The position numbers were made by a program, and so were the translations under genes. 64,000 nt of DNA, taken from contig NZ_FZPJ01000018.1 of the NCBI RefSeq assembly GCF_900198605.1, positions 1 through 64,000 of the forward strand. The letters are read 5' to 3'. Positions 34,399 through 43,615 of this stretch are shown one piece after another; position 1 is the stretch's first letter; each line of letters begins with the position of its first letter. The DNA comes from Helicobacter mesocricetorum. GTDB taxonomy: Bacteria; Campylobacterota; Campylobacteria; Campylobacterales; Helicobacteraceae. A model generated the notes under the pieces. That model was not told where the DNA came from and did no database searches. It saw nothing but the letters and a program-made list of their open reading frames with translations.

Positions 34399-36201
34399 CT
34401 ACCTATCTAAGCTCTCTTTGGCTGTTTTAATAATCCCTTCATCAGAACCTAAACTTACCCAAACAAATTGCTTTCCACTTTGTTGCTCACCACTTAATAA
34501 ATCCCCACTATTTCTATATTGCAAATCTAATTTGGCGATTTCAAACCCATTTTGTATTTGACAAAACTTCTCTAAACGTTCAACCTTATCTTTATTAGTG
34601 TATAAAAAACAATAACCTTTTAATCCATTGCGACTAACCCTTCCCCTTAATTGGTGCAAGGTTGCCAACCCTAAACGTTCCGCACCTACAATTACAATAG
34701 TTGAAAGTTTCGGCAAAGAAATTCCCACTTCTACAAGTGTTGTTGCTAGTAAAATCTTTCCTTTATCCCTAAATTCTTCCAACACTAATTCTTTAGTTTT
34801 GTCCTTACCATAGGTAACATATACTCCTTGAAAATGCTTTTTCCAAAATATTTCGCCTTCCTTTAGAGGAACATAATTTCCATCTTTTCCCTCTTCTACA
34901 ATAGGATATACAATAATAATCTGATACCCTTTAATAATTTCGTTATGGATATGCGCTAAAAGTTTTTTAAAATCCTGCTTATGAATAACCTCTGAATCAA
35001 TATCCTTTTTATAAGGTAAATCTTCTATAAAACTAAAATCTAAAAAATTAGATTCAACCATTGCTAAAGTTCTAGGAATAGGAGTTGCAGAAAATTGTAA
35101 AATATGGGGACGCTTTAAGTCTTGCTCAAATTTTCTCTCCAAAGTATTACGTTGTGCAGTCCCAAAACGATGCTGTTCATCAATCATCACCAAAGAATAA
35201 TCTTGTAATTCTTGGTATAAGAGTGCGTGGCTACCAATAAGAAAATCACTAGTATGCAAATTACCCTCTTTAGCACTTTGAGTAAATAGGGCAACCTTAA
35301 CAAAGGAAGGTAGAAACTTTTGAGACTCTTCATAGATTTGTCTAGCCAATATAGAAGTTGGAACCATTAATAAGCTTTTATTAGGATATGCCATTATCAC
35401 TGAAGCAAAAATAACTAAAGTTTTTCCACACCCAACATCCCCTATAATAACCCTCCTTGCAGCCTTGCTACTAGCAAGGGATTGTTTGATTTCATAAATA
35501 GCTTTCATCTGACCTAAAGTTAATTGAAAGGGCAAAGAATCTATCCAACTCTCAATCTCTCCCTCCAAAGGCTTCAAGCTTTGAAATTCTCTTTTTTTGG
35601 TTTTTAATTTTCGCATATATTCATAAATCTCTACAAACTTTAAAGAATCCAAAAAATCTCCGAAAAAACCTTTTTGTTTTTGAAAAGATTCAAAAAAATA
35701 AAAATTGGGTTGATAAATAACCAATAAAGCTTTTAAATATTTTAAAGGAATGCTTGGATAAGAGCTTTGGAGAGACTGCAAAGAAAGACTTTTAGCATAA
35801 TTACATAGCAAAGTTTCTTTAGCCCCTTTTGTGCCAAAGGTTGGAAGAATCCCTTCTGAAGATTTTAAGACTTTTGGTTGAATGAGAGTATAATATGCGC
35901 CATTTTTTTGTATTTTGCCACTAACTATTAAAGACTTACCCACAACAAATATATTTTTGTGATAAGGTTTTGGGTTAAAAATAACAAGTTCTATTTCTCT
36001 ATCAAACAAAGGAGCATAGCAAAGCACCTTCGCTGCTTTATAAGACAAATATTTTAATATCTCTACTTTTAAAACAGCTTGAGTATCTACCTCTAAAGTT
36101 TGTGATAAATTGCTATTAATATAACCTTTAGGAGTGAAGCTAAGCACAAATTCAAAAAAGGTTTGAATGCCTAGCTTTTTAATGCTCTCTGGAATCTCCA
36201 A
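34399..36201 (-). CDS. recG: ATP-dependent DNA helicase RecG
   Basis: This 600-residue helicase reverses stalled replication forks and branch-migrates Holliday junctions. Helicase motif I is IGDVGCGKTLV near 250, motif II is the DEQH box MIDEQHRFGTAQ near 337, motif III FSATPIPRTLAMV near 363, and motif VI QLRGRVSRNG near 517. The N-terminal wedge domain is shorter than in E. coli RecG, which has about 690 residues, as usual in Helicobacter. It begins one base downstream of the M16 peptidase stop. Confidence 0.94.
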   Translation of the reverse strand: MEIPESIKKLGIQTFFEFVLSFTPKGYINSNLSQTLEVDTQAVLKVEILKYLSYKAAKVLCYAPLFDREIELVIFNPKPYHKNIFVVGKSLIVSGKIQKNGAYYTLIQPKVLKSSEGILPTFGTKGAKETLLCNYAKSLSLQSLQSSYPSIPLKYLKALLVIYQPNFYFFESFQKQKGFFGDFLDSLKFVEIYEYMRKLKTKKREFQSLKPLEGEIESWIDSLPFQLTLGQMKAIYEIKQSLASSKAARRVIIGDVGCGKTLVIFASVIMAYPNKSLLMVPTSILARQIYEESQKFLPSFVKVALFTQSAKEGNLHTSDFLIGSHALLYQELQDYSLVMIDEQHRFGTAQRNTLERKFEQDLKRPHILQFSATPIPRTLAMVESNFLDFSFIEDLPYKKDIDSEVIHKQDFKKLLAHIHNEIIKGYQIIIVYPIVEEGKDGNYVPLKEGEIFWKKHFQGVYVTYGKDKTKELVLEEFRDKGKILLATTLVEVGISLPKLSTIVIVGAERLGLATLHQLRGRVSRNGLKGYCFLYTNKDKVERLEKFCQIQNGFEIAKLDLQYRNSGDLLSGEQQSGKQFVWVSLGSDEGIIKTAKESLDR

Positions 36202-37506
36202 TTAATCTGCACTCACCACAGAAAAGGTTAATTGAGAAATCTCTTGATGATTTTTAATATAAGCATTCACATCTTCAAGCTTAAGGTTTTCAATTTCTTT
36301 TAGAATCTTGTTATTAAAATCAAGAGGCAAACCTCTATAATAATTAGCAAAAGCCGTATTTAATCGTTGTGAAAGCGTTTCATTGCGCAGTGGCTCACTG
36401 CCTAAGAGGTATTGCTTAGCCTCTTGTAGTTCTTGTTTTGTAATTCCCTTTGCTATAAATTCTTTCACCACTTCTTTAACAATATCCTTTGCTTCTGCTT
36501 CATTACTAATGCTTGTTTGCAAATAGCCTTGCGCATAAGAAATGGTTTGGTCTGCATTTAAACGCATAACCGCAGAATAAGCCAATCCGCGTTTAACCCG
36601 AATCTCCTCCATCATACGGCTACCAAAACCACTTCCCCCTAAGACAAAAGAGGCAACTTTAACCATCGCACTCTCTTTTTGGATATCCCAAATCTCCAAA
36701 GGAGAGCCAAAATAAATATAAGCTTGTTGGGTATCTTTAATCTGCCTTTTATATGTTTCATCGTTATGAACTTTAATGGGTTTAATTTCAACCGCTTTGC
36801 CTTCAGGCAAACCTCCTAAAATATCATTTAAAGCTTGAGTAATGGCTAAAAAATCAATATCTCCCCCTGCAACAACTATTACAGATTTTAAATTAATGAA
36901 AGTTTGGTAAAAATCTTGAATATTTTTTAAAGTAATTTTTCGGATAGATTCCTTTGTTCCGCTTAATGGATATTCTAAAACAGAATCCTTAAAAATCATA
37001 GCATTTAAAGCACGATTAGCCTGATAGTCAAAATCATTTTCTTTCTCCAAAAGAGATGCTAAAGAGATTTCTTTTACTTTATCTAAAGCAGCTTGTGTAA
37101 AATTTGGCTCTTGAACTAAAGCCTTTAGAAGTTTAAATCCAGCTTGACTCTCCTTTTTCATACCGCTTAATGTGAAGCTCATAGTTTCAAATCTACTCTC
37201 GACATCCAAAGAAAGAGCCTTTTCCTCTAATTTTTGAGAAAACTTTGTAACCCCTAAGGATTTAGTCCCCTCATTTAAAATATCACCCACTAAATCCGAT
37301 AATCCATAAAGCCCTCCATTGCTAATCCCTCCTGCACCCTTAAAAATAATTTGCATATAAAACAAAGGAAGTTGGGCATTTTGCTCATAAATAATGGGAA
37401 TATCTACACCCTTTATTTCAATATTTTTCAATTCAGCTGCCATTAAAAGTCCTTTTATTCCAAATAAAAATAAGAAATATGCAAGAAAAATTCTCACGAA
37501 AAACAC
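36202..37506 (-). CDS. M16-family zinc-peptidase homologue lacking the HxxEH motif
   Basis: This 434-residue protein has a signal peptide (about 23 residues) and the two-lobed M16 architecture. The position of the zinc motif HLLEH in active members reads DLVGD here (GLSDLVGDILNEGT near residues 66-79), so it should not bind zinc by itself. The C-terminal half carries RMMEEIRVKRGLAYSA near 296-311, with the Arg and Tyr that active M16 heterodimers need from the partner subunit. It could therefore be the non-catalytic partner of another M16 protein. The order M16-mqnC-bamA matches H. pylori HP0657-HP0655. Confidence 0.87.
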   Translation of the reverse strand: MFFVRIFLAYFLFLFGIKGLLMAAELKNIEIKGVDIPIIYEQNAQLPLFYMQIIFKGAGGISNGGLYGLSDLVGDILNEGTKSLGVTKFSQKLEEKALSLDVESRFETMSFTLSGMKKESQAGFKLLKALVQEPNFTQAALDKVKEISLASLLEKENDFDYQANRALNAMIFKDSVLEYPLSGTKESIRKITLKNIQDFYQTFINLKSVIVVAGGDIDFLAITQALNDILGGLPEGKAVEIKPIKVHNDETYKRQIKDTQQAYIYFGSPLEIWDIQKESAMVKVASFVLGGSGFGSRMMEEIRVKRGLAYSAVMRLNADQTISYAQGYLQTSISNEAEAKDIVKEVVKEFIAKGITKQELQEAKQYLLGSEPLRNETLSQRLNTAFANYYRGLPLDFNNKILKEIENLKLEDVNAYIKNHQEISQLTFSVVSAD

Positions 37507-38579
37507 TCCAAAATATCATAAGCCGTATTCCGTTTTGCAGGAATCTCTCCAATATCCTTAATTAAACTTATCATTTCATTTTGATTCATAGAATTTCTAG
37601 CCCCTGCTGCAGCAACTACATTTTCTTCCATCATCGTGCTACCTAAATCATTTGCTCCAAATAACAAAGCTAACTGCCCAATATAAGAACCTTGTGTAAC
37701 CCAACTACTTTGGATATTAGCAAAATTATCTAAAAAAATCCTACTACAAGCCAAAAGCCTTAAATACCGATTGGAAGAAGCTTTATGTAAATGAGGAAGT
37801 TCTTTTTGCAAAGGAGTAAAGGCTGGTTGAAAACTCCATAAAATAAAGGCTCTAAATCCATTAGTTTCATCTTGCAAGTCTCTAATCCTCTGCCAATGCT
37901 CTACAATATCCTCATCTTCCTCTACACTTCCAAACATCATTGTAGCAGTGCTTTTCATACCAATTTGATGTGCTTGTCTATGAACCTCTATCCATTCATC
38001 AGAATCCAACTTTTTAGGCGCAATAATATCACGCACTTTATCACTTAATATTTCTGCTCCAGCTCCGGGGATAGAAGCAAGCCCACATTTTTGCAAACGT
38101 TTTAAAACTTCAGAAATAGAAATCCTTGAAATTTTTGCAATATAATTAATCTCAATAGCAGAAAAACCATGCACGGTGATTTGAGGGTATTTTTGAGTAA
38201 TATGCAAAAGCAAATCTTCATACCATTCTATTTTTAAGCTTGGATGAACTCCACCTTGAAATAATATTTGTGTTCCTCCAATAGCAAGTAATTCATCGAT
38301 CTTTTTATCAATTTCTTCAAAACTCAAAATATAAATGTCTTCTTCATTAATCCTACGTTTAAACGCGCAAAATTTACAATCTACCCAACAAATATTTGTA
38401 TAGTTAATATTCCTATCTACAATAAAACTTGTAATATTATCAGGATGTAATTGTTTTTTAATGGCAAAAGCTCTTTCTCCTAATTCTTTTAAAGAGGCAT
38501 TTTGCATCCAATCTAAAATCTCTTTACCGCTAACTCTAGGAAGTTTTATCTTTACACTATCTCTGTTTTTTAGCTGCAT
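37494..38579 (-). CDS. mqnC: Cyclic dehypoxanthine futalosine synthase MqnC
   Basis: This radical SAM enzyme of 361 residues cyclises dehypoxanthine futalosine in the futalosine pathway to menaquinone. The 4Fe-4S motif CWVDCKFCAF with C-x3-C-x2-C spacing lies near residues 64-73. The substrate region GGVHPSLKIEWYEDLL near 109 is typical. It overlaps the M16 gene by 13 bases. Menaquinone made by this pathway is the electron acceptor of the HydABC hydrogenase in this window. Confidence 0.93.
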   Translation of the reverse strand: MQLKNRDSVKIKLPRVSGKEILDWMQNASLKELGERAFAIKKQLHPDNITSFIVDRNINYTNICWVDCKFCAFKRRINEEDIYILSFEEIDKKIDELLAIGGTQILFQGGVHPSLKIEWYEDLLLHITQKYPQITVHGFSAIEINYIAKISRISISEVLKRLQKCGLASIPGAGAEILSDKVRDIIAPKKLDSDEWIEVHRQAHQIGMKSTATMMFGSVEEDEDIVEHWQRIRDLQDETNGFRAFILWSFQPAFTPLQKELPHLHKASSNRYLRLLACSRIFLDNFANIQSSWVTQGSYIGQLALLFGANDLGSTMMEENVVAAAGARNSMNQNEMISLIKDIGEIPAKRNTAYDILECFS

Positions 38580-38581
38580 AA

Positions 38582-40813
38582 TTAAAATCTCTGTCCCATT
38601 GTAAATTCAAAAGATGAAATATTATCTCCGGGCTTATTATCAATTGCCTTAGGGATAATAAAAGTAATTGCACCAATTGGTGAAATCCATTCTAAGGCAA
38701 CACCTGCAGAACTTCTTCGTATTTGAGTAATATCGTTTTTTCCGAGCATACCATAATCATAAAATGCACTCAAACGCATAGGCACTGTTTCAAATAATCC
38801 ATAACTAAGCTCCACTGAACTATAAGAAGTCTTATTGCCACCAATCCTTGTGCCAAATTCATCCCTTGGACTAATAGAATTTGTTTGATAACCCCTAAGC
38901 GAATTTATCCCCCCTAAATAGAATCTCTCATTTAAAGGCACATAACCTGCATCTTCAATATACCCTAACTTAGAGCGCAATCGAAAAGTCAAATCCAAAT
39001 CTATCCAATCTTCTAAACTTTTGAAGAAATACAAAGTCCCAAAATACTTCAAAAATTCTGCATCACCACCAACTCCTGCATACTCTAAACTCGCATTAGC
39101 TTTCCAACCATTTTTAGGAAAAAAATACGAATCTGTACTATCATAATATACACCGGGTATTATTGAAGATTTCGTATATTTTCCACGATAATACCTTAAA
39201 TAAAAGGGATTAACAAAGCTTGAGAGTTCAGATTGTTGATACATATAGCCCAAAGTTGTCTCTAAAGTATCAGTAATCCTTCTTCCACCAACAAAACTAA
39301 AACCCCTTGTTTTCTCCTGATAATCAAAATTATCATATTGACTTTGATAAATATCTGTTGAGAGACTATAATTACTATCTAAGACTGCGGGATTATAAAT
39401 ATTTAAGCGATAAGAAGTAGAAATTTGACTTTTATCAAGATAAACACCAGCTGTTAAGCCTGTCCCAAAAATATTTCTATCCTTAATAGAAGCATTCCCC
39501 ATAATACCATCATAACTACCATAACCCACACCAAAGCTAAACTCCCCTGTTTTAGCCTCTTTGACTTTAACAAGTAAGTCAATACTCTCTTCATCAATGC
39601 GTCTCTCTTGAATCTCAATATCATCAAAGCCTCCTGAACGCATAATAGAATTTTTAGAACGTGTAATTTTTGTCATATTGTATTCATCACCTGGTGCTAA
39701 GAGGATATTTCTACGTATTACCCTATCCAAAGTTTTAGAATTACCAGAAATAATTACATCATTCACTGTTACCTTTTTTCCTGGTTGGATATAATAGACA
39801 ATACGAACTTGAGACTTTTCTGCATCTTTATCCAAATCAGGAGTAACACGGACAAAAGCATACCCTAAATCACCAATTTTATATCTCAAGGCTTCAGCAT
39901 CTTTACGCATTGTAGAGATATTAAAAACTCTTTTTTGTTTAGTTTTAATGACATCATAAAGCTCTTTATCATCAATCACCATTTCTTCTTGCACAATATC
40001 AATGCCAGAAACCTTATAAGGTTTTCCCTCTTCAATATAATAATCTAACTCTGCATTATAGGTTGTAAAATCTGTTCTTAAAAAAGGTGGGCTAACTTTA
40101 GCATCCAAATAACCCTTTTGCAGGTAAAGGTCTTGAATCCTAAGAGAATCTGTTTCAATCTCATTAATCTGTAACTTACCACTATTAAATCCCCACATCC
40201 AGCCTAAAAATTCCCGCTCTTTATTAGCCGTTAAAGCTTCAATACGAGATACCTTAAGATTCTCTCTCCCATAATAGTTAGCTTTACGAATAATAATTTC
40301 CTCGCCCTGATTAATCTCAAGTGTTACTTTTAGAGCATTTTGACTAATTTCTTCGACTTTTGATTCTACTACAGTATCATAGCGACCTTGTTTTTCAAGG
40401 ATTTCAATAATGCGTTTCTTTGTAGCATTAATTTTAATCTCATCATAAACATCACCCTTTTTTAACCCTATTTCTTTATTGATAACCGCTTGTTCTTTAC
40501 CTGCTCCATAACCGCTAATCACCAAACTTGCAATAACAGGCTTCTCTACAAAATGAAAGACCAAAACCCCTTCTTCTTCGGTAGTCCAAATATCTTTAAA
40601 ATATCCTTGCTTATAAAAATCAAGAATAGATTGATTAATCCTTTGAATATCAAGCATTTTGCCAATTTGCACATTAGCAATTTCATTAGCAATCAAAGGA
40701 GAAATATAATTTAGCCCCTCATAACGAACTTCTTTAATAATAGGTAATTCAGCACCAACAGCCAAAGTATAAGAACCAACTAATCCCAATAAGAATAATC
40801 TAAGAGCTTTCAT
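38582..40813 (-). CDS. bamA: Outer-membrane assembly factor BamA
   Basis: This is an Omp85-family protein of about 743 residues counted from ATG at 40813, which starts a clear signal peptide (MKALRLFLLGLVGSYTLAVGA). An upstream TTG or ATG-containing extension to 40867 has no signal-peptide character at its start and was not used. Five POTRA domains fill residues about 22-400 and a 16-strand barrel the rest. GGINSLRGYQTNSISPRD holds the VRGF-like lid motif, and the last residue is Phe. It folds and inserts outer-membrane barrels, including probably the protein at 12153. Confidence 0.95.
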   Translation of the reverse strand: MKALRLFLLGLVGSYTLAVGAELPIIKEVRYEGLNYISPLIANEIANVQIGKMLDIQRINQSILDFYKQGYFKDIWTTEEEGVLVFHFVEKPVIASLVISGYGAGKEQAVINKEIGLKKGDVYDEIKINATKKRIIEILEKQGRYDTVVESKVEEISQNALKVTLEINQGEEIIIRKANYYGRENLKVSRIEALTANKEREFLGWMWGFNSGKLQINEIETDSLRIQDLYLQKGYLDAKVSPPFLRTDFTTYNAELDYYIEEGKPYKVSGIDIVQEEMVIDDKELYDVIKTKQKRVFNISTMRKDAEALRYKIGDLGYAFVRVTPDLDKDAEKSQVRIVYYIQPGKKVTVNDVIISGNSKTLDRVIRRNILLAPGDEYNMTKITRSKNSIMRSGGFDDIEIQERRIDEESIDLLVKVKEAKTGEFSFGVGYGSYDGIMGNASIKDRNIFGTGLTAGVYLDKSQISTSYRLNIYNPAVLDSNYSLSTDIYQSQYDNFDYQEKTRGFSFVGGRRITDTLETTLGYMYQQSELSSFVNPFYLRYYRGKYTKSSIIPGVYYDSTDSYFFPKNGWKANASLEYAGVGGDAEFLKYFGTLYFFKSLEDWIDLDLTFRLRSKLGYIEDAGYVPLNERFYLGGINSLRGYQTNSISPRDEFGTRIGGNKTSYSSVELSYGLFETVPMRLSAFYDYGMLGKNDITQIRRSSAGVALEWISPIGAITFIIPKAIDNKPGDNISSFEFTMGQRF

Positions 40814-40948
40814 TAACGATAAAACCTTACAACATTTAAATAGCAAAATGATTAATATTTTAACCAATGCGAATTATACCTTATTTTGCAATTAAACCTA
40901 CCAAAAGTAAATAAATATATAATTTTCAAAAAACTTTAAAGAGGGCAG

Positions 40949-41776
40949 ATGCAAGCAGGAATTATTGGTTTAGGCTTAATTGGAGGTTCTTTGGGATTAG
41001 CACTAAAAGAGAGCGCAATGTTTAAAAGGATTGTAGGATTAGACAATAATGAAATTCATTTACAACAAGCTTTATCTTTAGGGTTAATTGATGAGGGTGT
41101 TGAATTAGAAAAAATCAAGCAATGCGATGTTATCTTTCTTGCAACACCTGTGGAGGCTATCGTAGAAATCCTCCCTCAACTCGTTGGGATACCTCCACAT
41201 ACCACAATTATTGACTTAGGTAGCACAAAATATTTAATATCCCAAAACATACCTCCAAGTATTCGCAAAAATTTTGTCTGCGCGCACCCTATGAGTGGGA
41301 CAGAGAATTTTGGACCAAAGGCAGCTTTTAAAGAGCTTCTACCTCACCATATCGTAGTTTTAACAGATTTGGAGCAAAGTGGGGAATTCCAAATTTCAAT
41401 GGCAAAAGAAATATTTATTACCTTAAAGATGAATATTATCAAAATGGATTCAAAATCCCACGATAATCACGCCGCTTTCATTAGCCATTTACCCCATATT
41501 ATTAGTTACGCCCTAGCCAATACCGTCTTATCCCAACAAAACCCAAAAGATATACTCACACTAGCAGGTGGGGGGTTTAAAAGTATGGTGCGAATCGCTA
41601 AGAGTTCTCCTAAAATGTGGAGTGATATTTCCAAACAAAATCGTGAAGAAATTTTAAAATCTTTAGAATACTTCCAAAAAGAAATTGACTTTGCAAAAAA
41701 GCTAATTAACGACCAAAAATGGGAAGAATTGGAGGATTGGATGAGACAAGCAAATTCCCTCTATAAGATTTTTTAA
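40949..41776 (+). CDS. tyrA: Prephenate dehydrogenase
   Basis: This 275-residue NAD-dependent enzyme converts prephenate to 4-hydroxyphenylpyruvate for tyrosine. The Rossmann motif GIIGLGLIGGSLGLAL is at residues 4-19. DLGSTKYLIS near 90, CAHPMSGTENFGPKAA near 110 and SHLPHIISYALA near 177 are active-site blocks. It is divergent from bamA, with 135 bases for both promoters. It converges on ribD with a four-base overlap. Confidence 0.94.
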   Translation: MQAGIIGLGLIGGSLGLALKESAMFKRIVGLDNNEIHLQQALSLGLIDEGVELEKIKQCDVIFLATPVEAIVEILPQLVGIPPHTTIIDLGSTKYLISQNIPPSIRKNFVCAHPMSGTENFGPKAAFKELLPHHIVVLTDLEQSGEFQISMAKEIFITLKMNIIKMDSKSHDNHAAFISHLPHIISYALANTVLSQQNPKDILTLAGGGFKSMVRIAKSSPKMWSDISKQNREEILKSLEYFQKEIDFAKKLINDQKWEELEDWMRQANSLYKIF

Positions 41777-42810
41777 TCCCTTAAAGGTTGAAGCCATAGT
41801 ATTAAATCATCCCCAATTTTTTGCGAATGCAAAATTTTAAAATTAGCTTGAAGTTGCATATGAAGTTGAAAATTACTTTGCATAGAAGGATTTAGAAAAA
41901 ACAATACCATATCAATTTGGGGTATCAAAGTTTTAAATAACCCTGCTCCCCCCTCACACATTACGAAACCTTCAAATTTTTCGATTTTATGGATGATTCT
42001 CACCTCTCTATTAGGGACATAAAATAAAGGGGCATTTTTAGGAAACTCTCTTGAATGCGTCAAAATTGTTACACAAGGCGATCTTTTATTCTTTAAAGTT
42101 GCATACCTACAATCAAGTGTTGGGTTATCTAAACGCACACTTTTACCAGAAATTAATAGAGTATCTACCTTTGTCCTTAAATTGTGCATAAAGCTTTGTG
42201 CGGCTTTAGAGCTAATTTGTCCCCCATCAATACTCCCATCTAGCCTACTTGCGTATTTAAAAAGCACAAAACTACCCTTACTTTGCATACTGCCAAAAGG
42301 TATTAATAATGCCTTGGAATCCTCAAAAGTTTGCACTAATTCTTTTTCTTCCCAAGCCTTTATAACTTTAATCCCACAAGATTGAAGAGCATTCGCTCCC
42401 CCCTTAGCTTCTTTATTGCAATCTTTTGCCCCAATAACTATCTTTTTAATCCCTAGTAATCGCAAAAGTTCTGCACAAGATGGGGTTTTTCCACTATGCA
42501 TACAAGGCTCTAAAGTAACATAAAGGGTTACATCTTTGAAATAATCCTTAGCATTCTCTAAAAGAAAATGATGAATTTCTTGAGATTGAAAAAGGCTTAA
42601 AATTGAAGAATCTCCACTTAAACAATAATAAGCTTCTTGCAAAGCCAAAACCTCAGCGTGTGGCTCACCTGCAATTTTATGTGCTTGGATACTTAAAATC
42701 GCTCCAAATTTATCTAAAACAACAGCCCCAACAGCAGGATTTGGCAAGGTTTGGCATTGATATTCCCACGCTTTTTTAATTGCTAAATCAAGATAAAAAG
42801 AATCTACCAT
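41773..42810 (-). CDS. ribD: Bifunctional riboflavin biosynthesis deaminase/reductase
   Basis: This 345-residue protein carries out two consecutive steps of riboflavin synthesis. The N-terminal deaminase has the zinc motif GEPHAEVLAL near 42-51 and PCMHSGKTPSC near 102-112. The C-terminal reductase starts around residue 180 (KYASRLDGSIDGG) and has VDTLLISGKSVRLDNPTLDCR near 214. The reductase half is shorter than in E. coli, with a compact C terminus. It overlaps rimP by seven bases. Confidence 0.92.
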   Translation of the reverse strand: MVDSFYLDLAIKKAWEYQCQTLPNPAVGAVVLDKFGAILSIQAHKIAGEPHAEVLALQEAYYCLSGDSSILSLFQSQEIHHFLLENAKDYFKDVTLYVTLEPCMHSGKTPSCAELLRLLGIKKIVIGAKDCNKEAKGGANALQSCGIKVIKAWEEKELVQTFEDSKALLIPFGSMQSKGSFVLFKYASRLDGSIDGGQISSKAAQSFMHNLRTKVDTLLISGKSVRLDNPTLDCRYATLKNKRSPCVTILTHSREFPKNAPLFYVPNREVRIIHKIEKFEGFVMCEGGAGLFKTLIPQIDMVLFFLNPSMQSNFQLHMQLQANFKILHSQKIGDDLILWLQPLRD

Positions 42811-43232
42811 AAAAAATAAGTCTGTGCCTTTTTAATAGCGTCTATGGAGATATTTTTCCCATTTTCAAGTTTTATAGAATCCTCATAAACCTCTACCAAT
42901 CTACCTTTAAATTCACTTTTATCTATTGTCTTAACCCTAACAAGCTCCCCAATAGCACCTTGAAAATGTGCCAATGTCTTTAGATTACGTTCAATGCCCG
43001 GTGAGCTAACTTCCAAAAAATAGTTTTCAAAATTTGGCATTTCTACATCTAAAAGGGGTGAAAGCGCAAGACTAATTTCTTGACAATCCTCAAGACTAAC
43101 AGAGGGTTTTTTTGCAATATAAATGCGTAAAACTTTATGGGTGTTTTCCTTAATGATATTAATATCATAAAGCTCACAACCAAAACTTTGGACCAAAGTA
43201 AAAATTTTTCCCTCTAAATCAGGAGTTATCAT
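42804..43232 (-). CDS. rimP: Ribosome maturation factor RimP
   Basis: This 142-residue protein assists assembly of the 30S subunit. The N-terminal domain has GCELYDINIIKE and LRIYIAKKPSVSLEDCQEIS, and the middle block YFLEVSSPGIERNL near residues 69-82 is the family signature. The C-terminal SH3-like domain follows (FKGRLVEVYEDSIKLEN). It sits directly after rbfA and infB, a conserved translation block. Confidence 0.94.
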   Translation of the reverse strand: MITPDLEGKIFTLVQSFGCELYDINIIKENTHKVLRIYIAKKPSVSLEDCQEISLALSPLLDVEMPNFENYFLEVSSPGIERNLKTLAHFQGAIGELVRVKTIDKSEFKGRLVEVYEDSIKLENGKNISIDAIKKAQTYFLW

Positions 43233-43615
43233 TATTCTAATTCTCCTGCTTTTTGTTTATTCTTTATTTTTCTTTCTTCTTGTAGAGCCTGAAATATCTT
43301 ATCAAGACGTATCTCTTGCTCTAAAGAATCATCAAAAACAAATTCAAAATCTGGGCAACGAAACCAACCACTCTCTTCTAAGCAATAAGTCTTGATAATA
43401 TTTCTTGCTTTTTTTAGTTGATGAAGAATTGCTTTTTTGTCTTCTGGTGTGATAAAAGAAGGATCAAGAAAGACTTGTGCAAAATATTTTCCCCTAGAAC
43501 ATTTCACCCCCAAAATGCTAAGATTTTTTAATCTTGTATCCTCTAAATTTGCTAAAGCAGAAGGAATAAGCTCTTTTAATAAAGACTGAATCCGCTCTAA
43601 TTTAATATTTTTCAT
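43232..43615 (-). CDS. rbfA: 30S ribosome-binding factor RbfA
   Basis: This 127-residue cold-shock assembly factor helps mature the 5' end of 16S rRNA. It has a KH-type core with family residues in ERIQSLLKELIPSAL, ILGVKCSRGKYFAQVFLD and the end of the fold at VFDDSLEQEIRLDKIFQAL. The start lies next to the infB stop with no gap, and the stop overlaps rimP by one base. Confidence 0.93.
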   Translation of the reverse strand: MKNIKLERIQSLLKELIPSALANLEDTRLKNLSILGVKCSRGKYFAQVFLDPSFITPEDKKAILHQLKKARNIIKTYCLEESGWFRCPDFEFVFDDSLEQEIRLDKIFQALQEERKIKNKQKAGELE

